Shown here: positions 6,559-14,171 of the stretch, one piece after another
How the letters are laid out: every line of letters starts with the position of its first letter
Position numbering within the stretch: the first letter of the stretch is position 1
Origin: Gilvimarinus gilvus
Lineage (GTDB): Bacteria; Pseudomonadota; Gammaproteobacteria; Pseudomonadales; Cellvibrionaceae
Reading direction: 5' to 3'
DNA length: 35,515 bases
Assembly: GCF_030518155.1 (NCBI RefSeq)
Contig: NZ_JAULRU010000257.1
Span: forward strand, 1-35,515
Translations under genes and position numbers: made by a program
The notes under the pieces: generated by a model
Seen by the model: only the letters and a program-made list of their open reading frames with translations
Database searches by the model: none
Told to the model about the DNA's origin: nothing

Positions 6559-7836
6559 TCATTTTACTAAGCGTTTAATATCGTCTTTAATCGCTTCGGC
6601 CCACAGGGAATAGCCATATTCTTCCGGGTGTAGAAGATCTGGCATTACCTTTTCAGTTAACACACCGTCTTCGGTGAGAAACTCGCTATTAATATCTTTA
6701 AAGAAGACGCGTTCGCCGTCAGCGAAGTTGCGAATGCGCGCATTGATTAAACTGTTAATTTCACGCAAATGATTGTCAGCAGTCGCACTGCGGGGGAAGA
6801 TGGCGTGCAACAATACCTTAGTATTGGGCAGCTTCTGTTGCAGCTTGTCGAGAATTGCTTTAATCCCCTCGGCAACCAGTGCAGGCGAATCCTGACGGTG
6901 GCCGGTGTTGTTGGTGCCAATCATCAATACCACAAGTTTGGGGTCAATATTGTCGACTTCACCGTGGTTAAGGCGCCACAAAACATTTTCCGTTCGGTCA
7001 CCACCAAAACCCAGGGTTAGGGTTTCGTACTGGCCAAAATATTTTTCAAACACACCGGCCCCTGCATTCTCCCAGCCCTCGGTTATCGAATCACCGATAA
7101 ATACCAATTCGGGATCAGTTGTTTGCGCAAGCTTTACTTTGACTTCGTGGCGCGGCATCCACCAACTCAATGCCCAGTGCTCGGTGAGCGGTGCGGGCTC
7201 CAGGGCAACCGTCTTGTAGTTTGGGCACTCAAGCACTGTCGCCTTTACCTCATTCAGCGAGTCAACCCACTTAATACCTGAAAACGCCACCTTACCTGTA
7301 CCACCCGCACCGATGCGCAGAGGTGTTTTTACATATCCGGCATTGTCGGTATCGCGAATAAAGCAGCTGGATGGTACAAGCAAACTCTGTGTGCCTGCTC
7401 CTAAAAACGCACCCATTTGTTGTGTTGCACTCGCTTTACGCTCGCAACCTGGCCCACACTGCCAGGTAATGTCCATTCCAGCTTCCTGAAAAGACTCAAC
7501 CGATAGATTGAGCAGTAACCCACCGCGCCGAAATTTTTCCAAGTTTGCCGGCTGCTTTAAGTTGATGCTAAACGCACTCCACCAAGCGTTTTCAAACTCG
7601 AAAACCAAATCCCCATTTTGGTTTTTAGACAGTATGGTTTTTCGCTCATCACCTAAATTCAACACATCCCCGTGCCACGGTTGAACATCATCGTGGTTAT
7701 GAGCGTTAACCGTTTGCTCGTGAACAGCTGGCCACAGCTGCAGCTGATTCTGGGCTGAATCGCTCGCACTGTGTGCACTGACCAAACTGGCCAACAATGA
7801 GGTAATCGCAATGGCGCTCTGGGCAATAATTTTCAT
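6559..7836 (-). CDS. Exported SGNH/GDSL esterase with N-terminal Exop_C-like carbohydrate-binding domain
   Basis: 425 residues. A signal peptide (1-24) is followed by a beta-sandwich region (about 30-205) that resembles the Exop_C (galactose-binding-like) domain of marine exo-glucanases: QCGPGC near 126-131, LVPSSCF near 153-159 and GKVAFSGIKWV near 181-191. The SGNH hydrolase domain (about 225-425) resembles PAF-acetylhydrolase beta-type enzymes: FIGDSITEGW with nucleophile S250, FGGDR near 277-281, GTNN (307-310) and DLLHP with D400/H403. It probably removes acetyl or other ester groups from a polysaccharide in the periplasm. As last gene of the fucose operon, 27 bp after the FAH gene, its likely substrate is an acetylated fucose-containing glycan; this part is inference. 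Confidence 0.88.
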   Translation of the reverse strand: MKIIAQSAIAITSLLASLVSAHSASDSAQNQLQLWPAVHEQTVNAHNHDDVQPWHGDVLNLGDERKTILSKNQNGDLVFEFENAWWSAFSINLKQPANLEKFRRGGLLLNLSVESFQEAGMDITWQCGPGCERKASATQQMGAFLGAGTQSLLVPSSCFIRDTDNAGYVKTPLRIGAGGTGKVAFSGIKWVDSLNEVKATVLECPNYKTVALEPAPLTEHWALSWWMPRHEVKVKLAQTTDPELVFIGDSITEGWENAGAGVFEKYFGQYETLTLGFGGDRTENVLWRLNHGEVDNIDPKLVVLMIGTNNTGHRQDSPALVAEGIKAILDKLQQKLPNTKVLLHAIFPRSATADNHLREINSLINARIRNFADGERVFFKDINSEFLTEDGVLTEKVMPDLLHPEEYGYSLWAEAIKDDIKRLVK

Positions 7837-7863
7837 TATTTTTTCTCAGTTCATTTCAATCGA

Positions 7864-8712
7864 TTAGTACGGGCACGGCAATACTTTTTGGCGTTGTTCG
7901 CCAAGCCCTTCAATACCCAAATGCACTTCATCACCTTCGTTTAAGTACACCGGTGGCTTTTGACCCAGACCAACACCCGGCGGCGTACCGGTAGATATAA
8001 TATCCCCCGCCTGTAAACTCATAAACTGACTTAAGTAGGAAACCAGTTTGGCGGGCCCGAACACCATGTTCTTGGTGCTGGAGTTTTGAAATTCTTTACC
8101 ATTTACGTTCAGCCATATATTGAGATCCAGTGGGTTTTTAACCTCGTCACGGGTCACCAAAAATGGGCCGATGGGACCAAAAGTGTCGCAGCCTTTACCT
8201 TTGTCCCATTGGCCACCGCGCTCCAACTGGAAGTTGCGCTCCGACACATCGTGCACCACACAAAATCCAGCGACATAATCCATCGCATCCTCTTCGCTGA
8301 CGTAGCGCGCATCACGACCAATGACAATGCCCATCTCCACTTCCCAATCGAGTTTTTCGGAACCCTTAGGCTTAATCACGCCGTCGTTGGGACCGGTAAT
8401 GGCACTGGTGGCTTTCATAAATACCACGGGTTCTTCCGGGACAGCCGCACCCGTTTCTTCGCAGTGATCGACATAGTTTAAGCCAATACAAATAAACTTA
8501 CCGACACCGTTTACACAGGCGCCGATACGCGAGTCCGACGCAATTTCTGGCAGAGCAGAAATATCTGTGCCTGCAATGTTTGCCAAAATTTCTGAACTAA
8601 GAGCCGCGCCATCAATATCCGCCACAACAGAGGAAAGATCGCGATACTTGCCGTCGCTATCGACAATAGCCGGACGTTCGGCCCCCGGCTCACCCACACG
8701 TAGTAATTTCAT
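7864..8712 (-). CDS. FAH-family hydrolase, probable 2,4-diketo-3-deoxy-L-fuconate hydrolase
   Basis: 282 residues of the fumarylacetoacetate hydrolase family. Signature elements: ICIGLNYVDHCEE (about 74-86), EPVVFMKATSAITGPND, the metal-binding EVEMGIVIGRDA (about 125-136), VVHDVSERNFQ, KGCDTFGPIGPFL and STGTPPGVGLG (about 240-250). In the non-phosphorylating L-fucose pathway such an enzyme splits 2,4-diketo-3-deoxy-L-fuconate into pyruvate and L-lactate. The SDR directly upstream would make that substrate, and lldD nearby would use the lactate. ATG 8712 gives the standard family N-terminus (MKLLRVG). It is separated from the SDR by 261 bp filled with short tandem repeats, so expression may be uncoupled from the upstream genes. 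Confidence 0.88.
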   Translation of the reverse strand: MKLLRVGEPGAERPAIVDSDGKYRDLSSVVADIDGAALSSEILANIAGTDISALPEIASDSRIGACVNGVGKFICIGLNYVDHCEETGAAVPEEPVVFMKATSAITGPNDGVIKPKGSEKLDWEVEMGIVIGRDARYVSEEDAMDYVAGFCVVHDVSERNFQLERGGQWDKGKGCDTFGPIGPFLVTRDEVKNPLDLNIWLNVNGKEFQNSSTKNMVFGPAKLVSYLSQFMSLQAGDIISTGTPPGVGLGQKPPVYLNEGDEVHLGIEGLGEQRQKVLPCPY

Positions 8713-8782
8713 AATTAGATCCGTACGATTTGTATTTAGTTTCTGCGCTTTTCGTTTAAAACAAAAAATATTAATTTTCTAG

Positions 8783-8884
8783 CGGTTTACGGTTTACGGT
8801 TTACGGTTTACGGTTTACGGTTTACGGTTTACGGTTTACGGTTTACGGTTTACGGTTTACGGTTTACGGTTTACGGTTTACGGT
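8783..8884. repeat. Tandem repeat, 14 perfect copies of the heptamer CGGTTTA
   Basis: Bases 8783-8880 are 14 uninterrupted CGGTTTA units (CCGTAAA units reversed... read TAAACCG on the minus strand), ending in a partial CGGT at 8881-8884. The array lies between the SDR and FAH genes of the fucose operon. A heptamer array of this purity can change length by slippage. Confidence 0.97.
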
Positions 8885-8896
8885 AAAAGTATAGTT

Positions 8897-8965
8897 CGTC
8901 TTCCCGTCTTCCCGTCTTTCCGTCTTCCCGTCTTCCCGTCTTCCCGTCACCCGTCACCCGTCACC
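8897..8965. repeat. Compound tandem repeat, 6 x CGTCTTCC then 3 x CGTCACC
   Basis: Six 8-base units run from 8897 to 8944 (the third is CGTCTTTC), followed directly by three 7-base CGTCACC units (8945-8965). On the transcribed minus strand this is GGTGACG x3 then GGAAGACG x6, starting nine bases after the SDR stop codon. Only 12 bases (8885-8896) separate it from the heptamer array. Confidence 0.95.
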
Positions 8966-8973
8966 CAGAAAAC

Positions 8974-9699
8974 CTAATTACTCCAACCACCGTCGATGAT
9001 ATTAACGGTGCCTGTGGTAAAGGCGCTATCGTCACTGGCCAGATAGAGTGCCAGCTTCGCCATTTCTTGGGCCGTACCCAAACGCCCCATTGGCTGACGA
9101 GCCACAAAGGCTTTGTGTGCCGCTTCATAGTCACCGGTTGCAGCGAGTCGCTCTTGCAAAGAAGGAGTATCAACCGTGCCGGGGCATATGGCGTTGCAAC
9201 GTACACCCTGTGTAACAAAGTCTGCCGCTACGGCTTTGGTTAAGCCGATAACAGCCGCTTTCGTCATGCCGTATGCACAGCGATTTGGTGCGCCTTTAAT
9301 GGAACTGGCTACAGAGGACATGTTAATAATGGAGCCCCCCCCGGTTTCCAGCATTTGCGGTAAAAAGGCGCGAATGGTTCGGTGCATTGAATTGATATTC
9401 ATATCAATAGAACGCTGCCAGCTGTCTTCATCACAATCGAGTATAGTGCCCGAATGTACGTACCCGACACAATTAAACAGTACGTCGATAGGACCGACTG
9501 CAGCAGCCAGGTCATGCACCGCTTGTGTATTGGTCACATCCAACACGTGCGTTTCACAATTCAATTGCTGCAGCGAGTCGGGATTAATATCCGTGGCAAT
9601 CACGCGCGCACCTTCAGCCAAAAACAAATTAGCTGTAGCCAGTCCGATCCCCTGCCCGGCGGCCGTGATCAACGCCGTTTTATGTTGCAAGCGGGCCAT
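8974..9699 (-). CDS. Short-chain dehydrogenase, probable 2-keto-3-deoxy-L-fuconate 4-dehydrogenase
   Basis: 241 residues, a classical SDR. It has the cofactor motif TAAGQGIG (12-19), the acidic residue D37 favouring NAD, NCVG (76-79) in place of NNAG, catalytic S129, Y143 and K147 (YGMTK), and ICPGTVDTP. It resembles the BDH2-like branch that includes 2-keto-3-deoxy-L-fuconate dehydrogenases. These oxidise C4 to give 2,4-diketo-3-deoxy-L-fuconate, the substrate of the FAH-family enzyme encoded next. It lies 30 bp downstream of the UxaA C-part gene. ATG 9699 has GAGGAAAC upstream. The substrate is assigned from context. Confidence 0.88.
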   Translation of the reverse strand: MARLQHKTALITAAGQGIGLATANLFLAEGARVIATDINPDSLQQLNCETHVLDVTNTQAVHDLAAAVGPIDVLFNCVGYVHSGTILDCDEDSWQRSIDMNINSMHRTIRAFLPQMLETGGGSIINMSSVASSIKGAPNRCAYGMTKAAVIGLTKAVAADFVTQGVRCNAICPGTVDTPSLQERLAATGDYEAAHKAFVARQPMGRLGTAQEMAKLALYLASDDSAFTTGTVNIIDGGWSN

Positions 9700-9729
9700 A
9701 GTTTCCTCAGTGAATATTAGGGCTGAACG

Positions 9730-10944
9730 CTATTGGCGCACTGGCAAACATGCCGGACCAATGGGCTCAAACGATTTATAAGTTAAAATAAATTCCTGAT
9801 GACCAAGCGCTTCCGACAAGCTGCGTTCGCCCGCTGCGATCGCAAGTACCTGCTGATATATTTCTTCACCGACTTCGTCAAGGCTCGCTTCGCCGGTCAA
9901 AATTTTGCCGGCATTTACGTCCATATCATCGGCAAGGCGCTCATAGGTGGCGGGATTCGCACACACTTTTATCACCGGTGATATCGCCGAACCCACCACC
10001 GAACCGCGACCGGTGGTAAACAGTGTGAGGTGACAGCCACAGGCAATCATTTCGACAATTTCGGCGTTGTCAGCGATATTGGGGAAACCAAATCGCGGCT
10101 CGCCATCGGGCACCACGTCCAGCAAGTACAAGCCGCCGCGCGGTGGCACGTCGCCAGGCTTAATAAGCCCGTGAATTTGACTGGCACCCGATTTGGAATA
10201 GGCTCCCATGGATTTTTCTTCCAGGGTGGTCAGGCCGCCGTCGGCGTTGCCCGGTGCAAAACTGCCAAATCCCATGGTGCGATAGTAGCGCTCGGCCTTG
10301 GCAACACACTCTTGAATCAATTTACCCAACTCAGGAGTGGCCGCGCGCTCCGCCATAATATTTTCACAACCGATCAACTCGCCGGTCTCTTCAAACATAC
10401 AGGTAGCGCCTTGCGCAACCAGGGCATCGAAACAGCGCCCCACCGCCGGGTTGGCCGAAATACCACTGGTGCCATCGCTGCCGCCACAAATGGTACCCAC
10501 TATTAACTCATTGAGCGCCATGGGGACAGTAGCGGTGCGGGATAACTCTTCTTGCAGTTGCTCTACGGCTGAAACACCGGCAGCGATAGTACTGGCGGTA
10601 CCACCTGACTCTTGAATAACCAACAACTGCGCGGCGCGGCCCGAGTCGCGAACATGATTGAGCAAGCCATCGCGATCCATACTTTCACAGCCCAGTGACA
10701 CCAGTAACACGCCGCCCACATTGGGGTGCGTGCACACCGCGCGCATCATTTCGCTGGCGTACTCGTTTGGGTAACACCCAGGAAAACCAATCAGGTGTAC
10801 ATCCAAATCATCCACCTTGCTGACAATACGGCGGCTCACATGGTGTGCACACTCCACTAAATAGGCCACAACCACCACGTTGCGAATGCCTTTGCGGCCA
10901 TCGGCACGGGGGTAACCTCGCAAGGTCCTTGTACTCGCACTCAT
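9730..10944 (-). CDS. UxaA-family dehydratase, large (C-terminal) subunit; probable L-fuconate dehydratase
   Basis: 404 residues corresponding to the catalytic C-terminal part of UxaA/GarD-type sugar-acid dehydratases (D-altronate and D-galactarate dehydratases). It begins RGYPRADGRKGIRN, contains FPGCYPN, LGCES and the hallmark GTICGGSDGTSGISANPAVG (about residues 151-170), EETGELIGCE, and CGCHLTLFTTGRGSVVGSA near 308-326. Conserved cysteines and histidines bind the catalytic Fe/Mn. ATG 10944 has AAGGTAG nine bases upstream; the longer open frame to 11055 overlaps the previous gene and is not used. The small N-part gene ends 16 bp upstream. In this pathway it should convert L-fuconate to 2-keto-3-deoxy-L-fuconate. 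Confidence 0.87.
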   Translation of the reverse strand: MSASTRTLRGYPRADGRKGIRNVVVVAYLVECAHHVSRRIVSKVDDLDVHLIGFPGCYPNEYASEMMRAVCTHPNVGGVLLVSLGCESMDRDGLLNHVRDSGRAAQLLVIQESGGTASTIAAGVSAVEQLQEELSRTATVPMALNELIVGTICGGSDGTSGISANPAVGRCFDALVAQGATCMFEETGELIGCENIMAERAATPELGKLIQECVAKAERYYRTMGFGSFAPGNADGGLTTLEEKSMGAYSKSGASQIHGLIKPGDVPPRGGLYLLDVVPDGEPRFGFPNIADNAEIVEMIACGCHLTLFTTGRGSVVGSAISPVIKVCANPATYERLADDMDVNAGKILTGEASLDEVGEEIYQQVLAIAAGERSLSEALGHQEFILTYKSFEPIGPACLPVRQ

Positions 10945-10960
10945 TGTATTTCTACCTTCA

Positions 10961-11278
10961 TCATTGGCCCGCGCGTCCAGTGCGGGTATGGCTCGCCAAA
11001 TAGTCGCTCTTGAGGTTGTGCATATGCACCCACGCCCCGGCCTGAACCGTTGCAAACAAAGAGCCTATGGGCGCGCCATAGCGAAAAATTTTAGTGCCCT
11101 TGGGCATGTCCACACGGGCAATTTTATTGCCAATGGGCACCGCCTGGGCCATACGATAATGCTGGCCGTGAAAGTCGAACTCAGCCCCTTCGGCCAGGTG
11201 ACAGACACTGATCAGCACATTGTCGTCGGGATGCAACAGCACCACACTCGGTGCATTAGCCGCGTTATTGTCAGTCAT
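10961..11278 (-). CDS. UxaA-family dehydratase, small (N-terminal, SAF-domain) subunit
   Basis: 105 residues forming the SAF domain found at the N-terminus of one-piece altronate/galactarate dehydratases. VVLLHPDDNVLISVCHLAEG starts the domain, then VPIGNKIARVDMPKGTKIFRYGAPIG (around 48-73) and HMHNLKSDY near the end. In one-piece enzymes this domain precedes the catalytic part; here the two are separate neighbouring genes, as in the C. jejuni fucose locus. It probably forms a complex with the large subunit and helps close the active site. ATG 11278 is preferred; a TTG at 11287 is also open. It starts nine bases after the stop of the aldo/keto reductase gene. Confidence 0.86.
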   Translation of the reverse strand: MTDNNAANAPSVVLLHPDDNVLISVCHLAEGAEFDFHGQHYRMAQAVPIGNKIARVDMPKGTKIFRYGAPIGSLFATVQAGAWVHMHNLKSDYLASHTRTGRAGQ

Positions 11279-11287
11279 TCGATCCAA

Positions 11288-12334
11288 TTACTCCGTCGGC
11301 GTGGGTGCGCTCGGGTCTATTAAGCCCGTATTGCGCAGCTGTCGCCAAAACTCTTGCGGTATGTCGGTATTCACCCAGCGCTTGGCGCTATTCACTTGCT
11401 CGGCACTGGCGAAACCCGCCAGCACCGACACCACCTGCGGGTGCGCTAACGGAAACTGTAACGCGGCCGCCGGCAATGGAACGGCATACTCATCACATAC
11501 CGCCTTGATAGCCCGGGCATGACGGACAACGTCATCCGGTGCCGGCGCATAGTTATAGTAGATTTGACCATAATCTAAGGTTCCCGCCAAGATACCGGAG
11601 TTAAATGGCCCGGCTGCAACCACCGCAACACCGCGCCGCTGGCAAGCCGGAAACAGCGTTTGCAAAGGGGTTTGCTCCAATAAGGTGTAGCGCCCCGCCA
11701 GCAAAAATAGATCCACATCCAACTCGACCAAAGCGCGCTGGCACACCTCGACTTCATTCACCCCCAAACCAAACGCTTTGATTCGACCCTCGGCCTTCAA
11801 CGCTTGGATAGCATGCATTCCGCCGCTACAAAAGTTCTGCCAGTGCACCTTGTGCTGATCACCATGGGTCAGCTCTCCCAAATCGTGCGCAAATACTATG
11901 TCGATGTTTTCGCGCCCCAGCCGCCGGCAAGACTCCTCAAAAGAGCGCATTACACCGCTGTAGCTGTAATCAAACACCGGTTTAAGGTCGGGCGTGTCGG
12001 CAAACCCAAATCGCACATCAGCGCGCTCACTTGGCGCTATGGGTTCAAGTACCCGGCCCACTTTGGTCGACACCAACGGGGCACCGACGGTCTCCGCGCC
12101 GAGCCCCTGTAAGAAATGTCCCACCCGGGATTCACTTAGACCGAAGCCGTAATGAGGGGCGGTGTCGATATAATTCAAACCCGCGCCCAACGCGGCCCTG
12201 AGCGTAGCTTCAGCTACATCGTCCGCGACAGCTTGGTACAAATTGCCCAGCGGTGCCGCACCTAAAGCATAAGGCGGCACAACTACGCCAGTGTTACCGA
12301 CTTGCTGACCCAGTATTAGGTTTCTATTTACCAC
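11288..12334 (-). CDS. Aldo/keto reductase, probable L-fucose dehydrogenase (D-threo-aldose 1-dehydrogenase type)
   Basis: 348 residues, a TIM-barrel AKR with the tetrad D57 (YIDTAPHYG), Y62, K91 (STKVGR) and H150 (FAHDLG). The N-terminus GNTGVVVPPYALGAAPLGN and the LGVNEVEVCQ and GPFNSGIL segments are typical of L-fucose/D-arabinose/L-galactose 1-dehydrogenases. It would oxidise L-fucose with NAD(P)+ to the lactone, which the lactonase encoded at 13299-14171 opens. It is the first gene of the second fucose unit. The start is GTG 12334 with AGAGG four bases upstream. The AT-rich 150-bp region before it probably holds the promoter. Confidence 0.88.
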   Translation of the reverse strand: MVNRNLILGQQVGNTGVVVPPYALGAAPLGNLYQAVADDVAEATLRAALGAGLNYIDTAPHYGFGLSESRVGHFLQGLGAETVGAPLVSTKVGRVLEPIAPSERADVRFGFADTPDLKPVFDYSYSGVMRSFEESCRRLGRENIDIVFAHDLGELTHGDQHKVHWQNFCSGGMHAIQALKAEGRIKAFGLGVNEVEVCQRALVELDVDLFLLAGRYTLLEQTPLQTLFPACQRRGVAVVAAGPFNSGILAGTLDYGQIYYNYAPAPDDVVRHARAIKAVCDEYAVPLPAAALQFPLAHPQVVSVLAGFASAEQVNSAKRWVNTDIPQEFWRQLRNTGLIDPSAPTPTE

Positions 12335-12360
12335 GGCACCTCTTTTTATAATTGAAAATT

Positions 12361-12375
12361 ATATTACAAGTAAAA
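12361..12375 (+). promoter_or_regulatory. Possible operator shared with the fucP-lldD region
   Basis: ATATTACAAGTAAAA, upstream of the aldo/keto reductase operon, resembles ATATTTATAAGTAAAA at 15498-15513 between fucP and lldD. These are the two places where a local fucose regulator would be expected to bind. The similarity is short and lies in AT-rich DNA. Confidence 0.3.
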
Positions 12376-12450
12376 ATTAGTAGGCGAAAAATGTCAAGCC
12401 GTTAGACGATTTGGTCAGGCCAATGTAATTGATCACCGCTTAGATATGTA

Positions 12451-12477
12451 TAAGCCGGGCCTTTAGCACCGGCTTAA
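12451..12477 (-). terminator. Hairpin after the IclR regulator gene
   Basis: TAAGCCGG (12451-12458) pairs with CCGGCTTA (12469-12476) around a ten-base loop, 10 bases past the IclR stop. No long U tract follows on the minus strand, so termination may be weak or rho-dependent, but it separates the two fucose units. Confidence 0.55.
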
Positions 12478-12486
12478 TACGCAAAA

Positions 12487-13278
12487 TTAGTGGCTTTGCT
12501 GGGTCAACTGAGATGAAATTTTAAGCGCCGCTGCCCGAAGTTTCGCTAATGCATCATCGGCGCTGCAAGGGGCGGGGTGGTAAACCACATGCGGAACCGT
12601 CAACGCCGCTACCGCACCACGAAAACCCATTACCGGCGCCGACAGATCGGTGACACCATCAATAAAATCACTGGGCGTGCGCACATAACCTTGCTCCTTT
12701 GCCTTAGCGGCCTCAGTGATCAATGCCGCCAGATCCTGCTCGTCAGCACTTTGCAGCGCCCTGCGCATCACCTCTTGCACATCGGAGGCCTGAAAGCCGT
12801 ACAAAATACGTCCTGAAGCCGCTTTAACCATAGGGCGGCGATAACCAATTCTTACCGCAAAACCGAGGTCGCCCGGGCTCTCTATGCGTCCGACCACTAC
12901 GATTTGATCACCGGAGGCAACCGCCAGATGGCAGGACTGACCCACCTCCCGACTCAAGGCGGCCATCACCGGCAGCGCTTCTTCGAGCAAGGTTTTGGTC
13001 GGCGCCCGGGCAATGCCGAGGGTGAACAATTTATTCGATAAAATATAGCCGTCGCGGCCATCGTCCGACTGAACAATGTAACCCCGATACTCCAGTGCCA
13101 GTACCATACGAAATAATTCACTGACTGAGCGTCCCAGTTTGCTCGCCATTTGTGAGGTGGTCATTGGCTCTACAGAGGACGCCAATAATTCGAGTATATC
13201 CAAGCCTTTTTCCAGGGCGGGTGCTTTGTATTTGCGCCCGTCGTCTTCTACGGCTTTTGCGGGTGTCTTGTCGCTCAT
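12487..13278 (-). CDS. IclR-family transcriptional regulator of the fucose genes
   Basis: 263 residues. The N-terminal winged helix-turn-helix (about 20-85: KAPALEKGLDILELL, MTTSQMASKLGRSVSELFRMV) is followed by the IclR effector-binding domain (about 95-255: SREVGQSCHLAVASGDQIVVVGR, RPMVKAASGRILYGF, SAPVMGFRGAVAALTV). Family members usually repress catabolic genes and bind a pathway intermediate. It is the third gene of the fucP unit, right after the lactonase. An IclR-type regulator also accompanies the C. jejuni fucose genes, so the role as local fucose regulator is likely. I chose ATG 13278; an in-frame TTG at 13296 is possible. The effector is unknown. Confidence 0.88.
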   Translation of the reverse strand: MSDKTPAKAVEDDGRKYKAPALEKGLDILELLASSVEPMTTSQMASKLGRSVSELFRMVLALEYRGYIVQSDDGRDGYILSNKLFTLGIARAPTKTLLEEALPVMAALSREVGQSCHLAVASGDQIVVVGRIESPGDLGFAVRIGYRRPMVKAASGRILYGFQASDVQEVMRRALQSADEQDLAALITEAAKAKEQGYVRTPSDFIDGVTDLSAPVMGFRGAVAALTVPHVVYHPAPCSADDALAKLRAAALKISSQLTQQSH

Positions 13279-13298
13279 GCGTCGCTGCTCAGTCAAAA

Positions 13299-14171
13299 TT
13301 AATCGTTTTTATTAAGTAGTGGCTCGGGAAGACCCGGCTCCAGACCATAAACTTTTATGGCATTGTCACAGAAAATCGCCTTTTCCGCTGACGAATCGAA
13401 GGATTTTACCAACTTTTGGCAGAAGTCGTGCCATTGTCGATACTCTGACGCCAAATTTAACACGGGCCAATCACTACCCCACAACACACGTTCACTGCCA
13501 AATAGGTTAAGCACAGCCTCGGCATAATGTGTAACCACAGCAAGAGATGCCCCTGGCGCCGCCTCGGTAATCAAGCCCGACAGTTTACAGTAGACATTCG
13601 AGCGCGCCGCCAATGGTACCAAGTGCCCATACCACTGCGTCCATTCGCCCCCCGCGATATCTGGCTTGGCACTGTGATCAATGACGATACGCAGGTTGGG
13701 ATATTGGTCCGCCAAAGCGAGAATATGCGGTAAGTGGCGGGTAAACACGAGAGCGTCGAAACACAAATCAAGTCTTACCAACGCATCAAGCGCCGGCGCA
13801 ATTGCATCTTGCAGTATCCAGCGGTCATTTTGTAGCCCCTGCAGCATAGGCCGAACACCGCGCAACAGCCGGTCGCGAGCAAAGTGCTCAAGGCGCTGCA
13901 CGGCATTGGATTCGGCCAAATTCACCCAACCCACCACCCCCAATACAGACCGGTGGGCTCGCGCCAAGTTGAGTAAATACTCAGTGTCCTGTTCAGTCGG
14001 TTGCGACTGTACCAGTACCGATGCCACATCAGGTCCCGCAGCTGCGGCGAAATCAAGAGGGCTAAAGTCTCGGTAAATGGGCTCTAGCTCCGATGTGGGC
14101 CACTCGGCCGTTGCCAGTTGCCAACAGTGCTGATGTGCGTCGATGCAAGACCAGGGTGAAGATTTATTCAT
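13299..14171 (-). CDS. Amidohydrolase, probable L-fuconolactonase
   Basis: 290 residues of the amidohydrolase_2 (COG3618) group, TIM-barrel lactonases and decarboxylases. The metal-binding or active-site HxH is H13-Q-H15 (IDAHQHCW). Then come LRGVRPMLQGL, IVIDHSAKPDI (about 162-172), VYCKLSGLITEA and the C-terminal LWGSDWPVLNL (about 232-242) with the conserved aspartate. L-fuconolactonases and L-rhamnonolactonases belong here; it would hydrolyse L-fuconolactone to L-fuconate in the cytoplasm. The ATG overlaps the end of fucP by eight bases, so the two are translationally coupled. The substrate comes from context and family. Confidence 0.9.
   Translation of the reverse strand: MNKSSPWSCIDAHQHCWQLATAEWPTSELEPIYRDFSPLDFAAAAGPDVASVLVQSQPTEQDTEYLLNLARAHRSVLGVVGWVNLAESNAVQRLEHFARDRLLRGVRPMLQGLQNDRWILQDAIAPALDALVRLDLCFDALVFTRHLPHILALADQYPNLRIVIDHSAKPDIAGGEWTQWYGHLVPLAARSNVYCKLSGLITEAAPGASLAVVTHYAEAVLNLFGSERVLWGSDWPVLNLASEYRQWHDFCQKLVKSFDSSAEKAIFCDNAIKVYGLEPGLPEPLLNKND

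Noticed and set aside
8783-8965. CRISPR array or telomere-like repeat
   Set aside because: Units are 7-8 bases with no spacers, and there are no cas genes; the heptamer only superficially resembles plant-type telomere repeats and lies inside an operon.
10945-11055. N-terminal extension of the UxaA catalytic gene into the SAF gene, which would suggest a programmed frameshift fusion
   Set aside because: Both genes have their own ATG and suitable spacing, and the overlap would be read in a different frame from the SAF protein; two subunits is the simpler reading.
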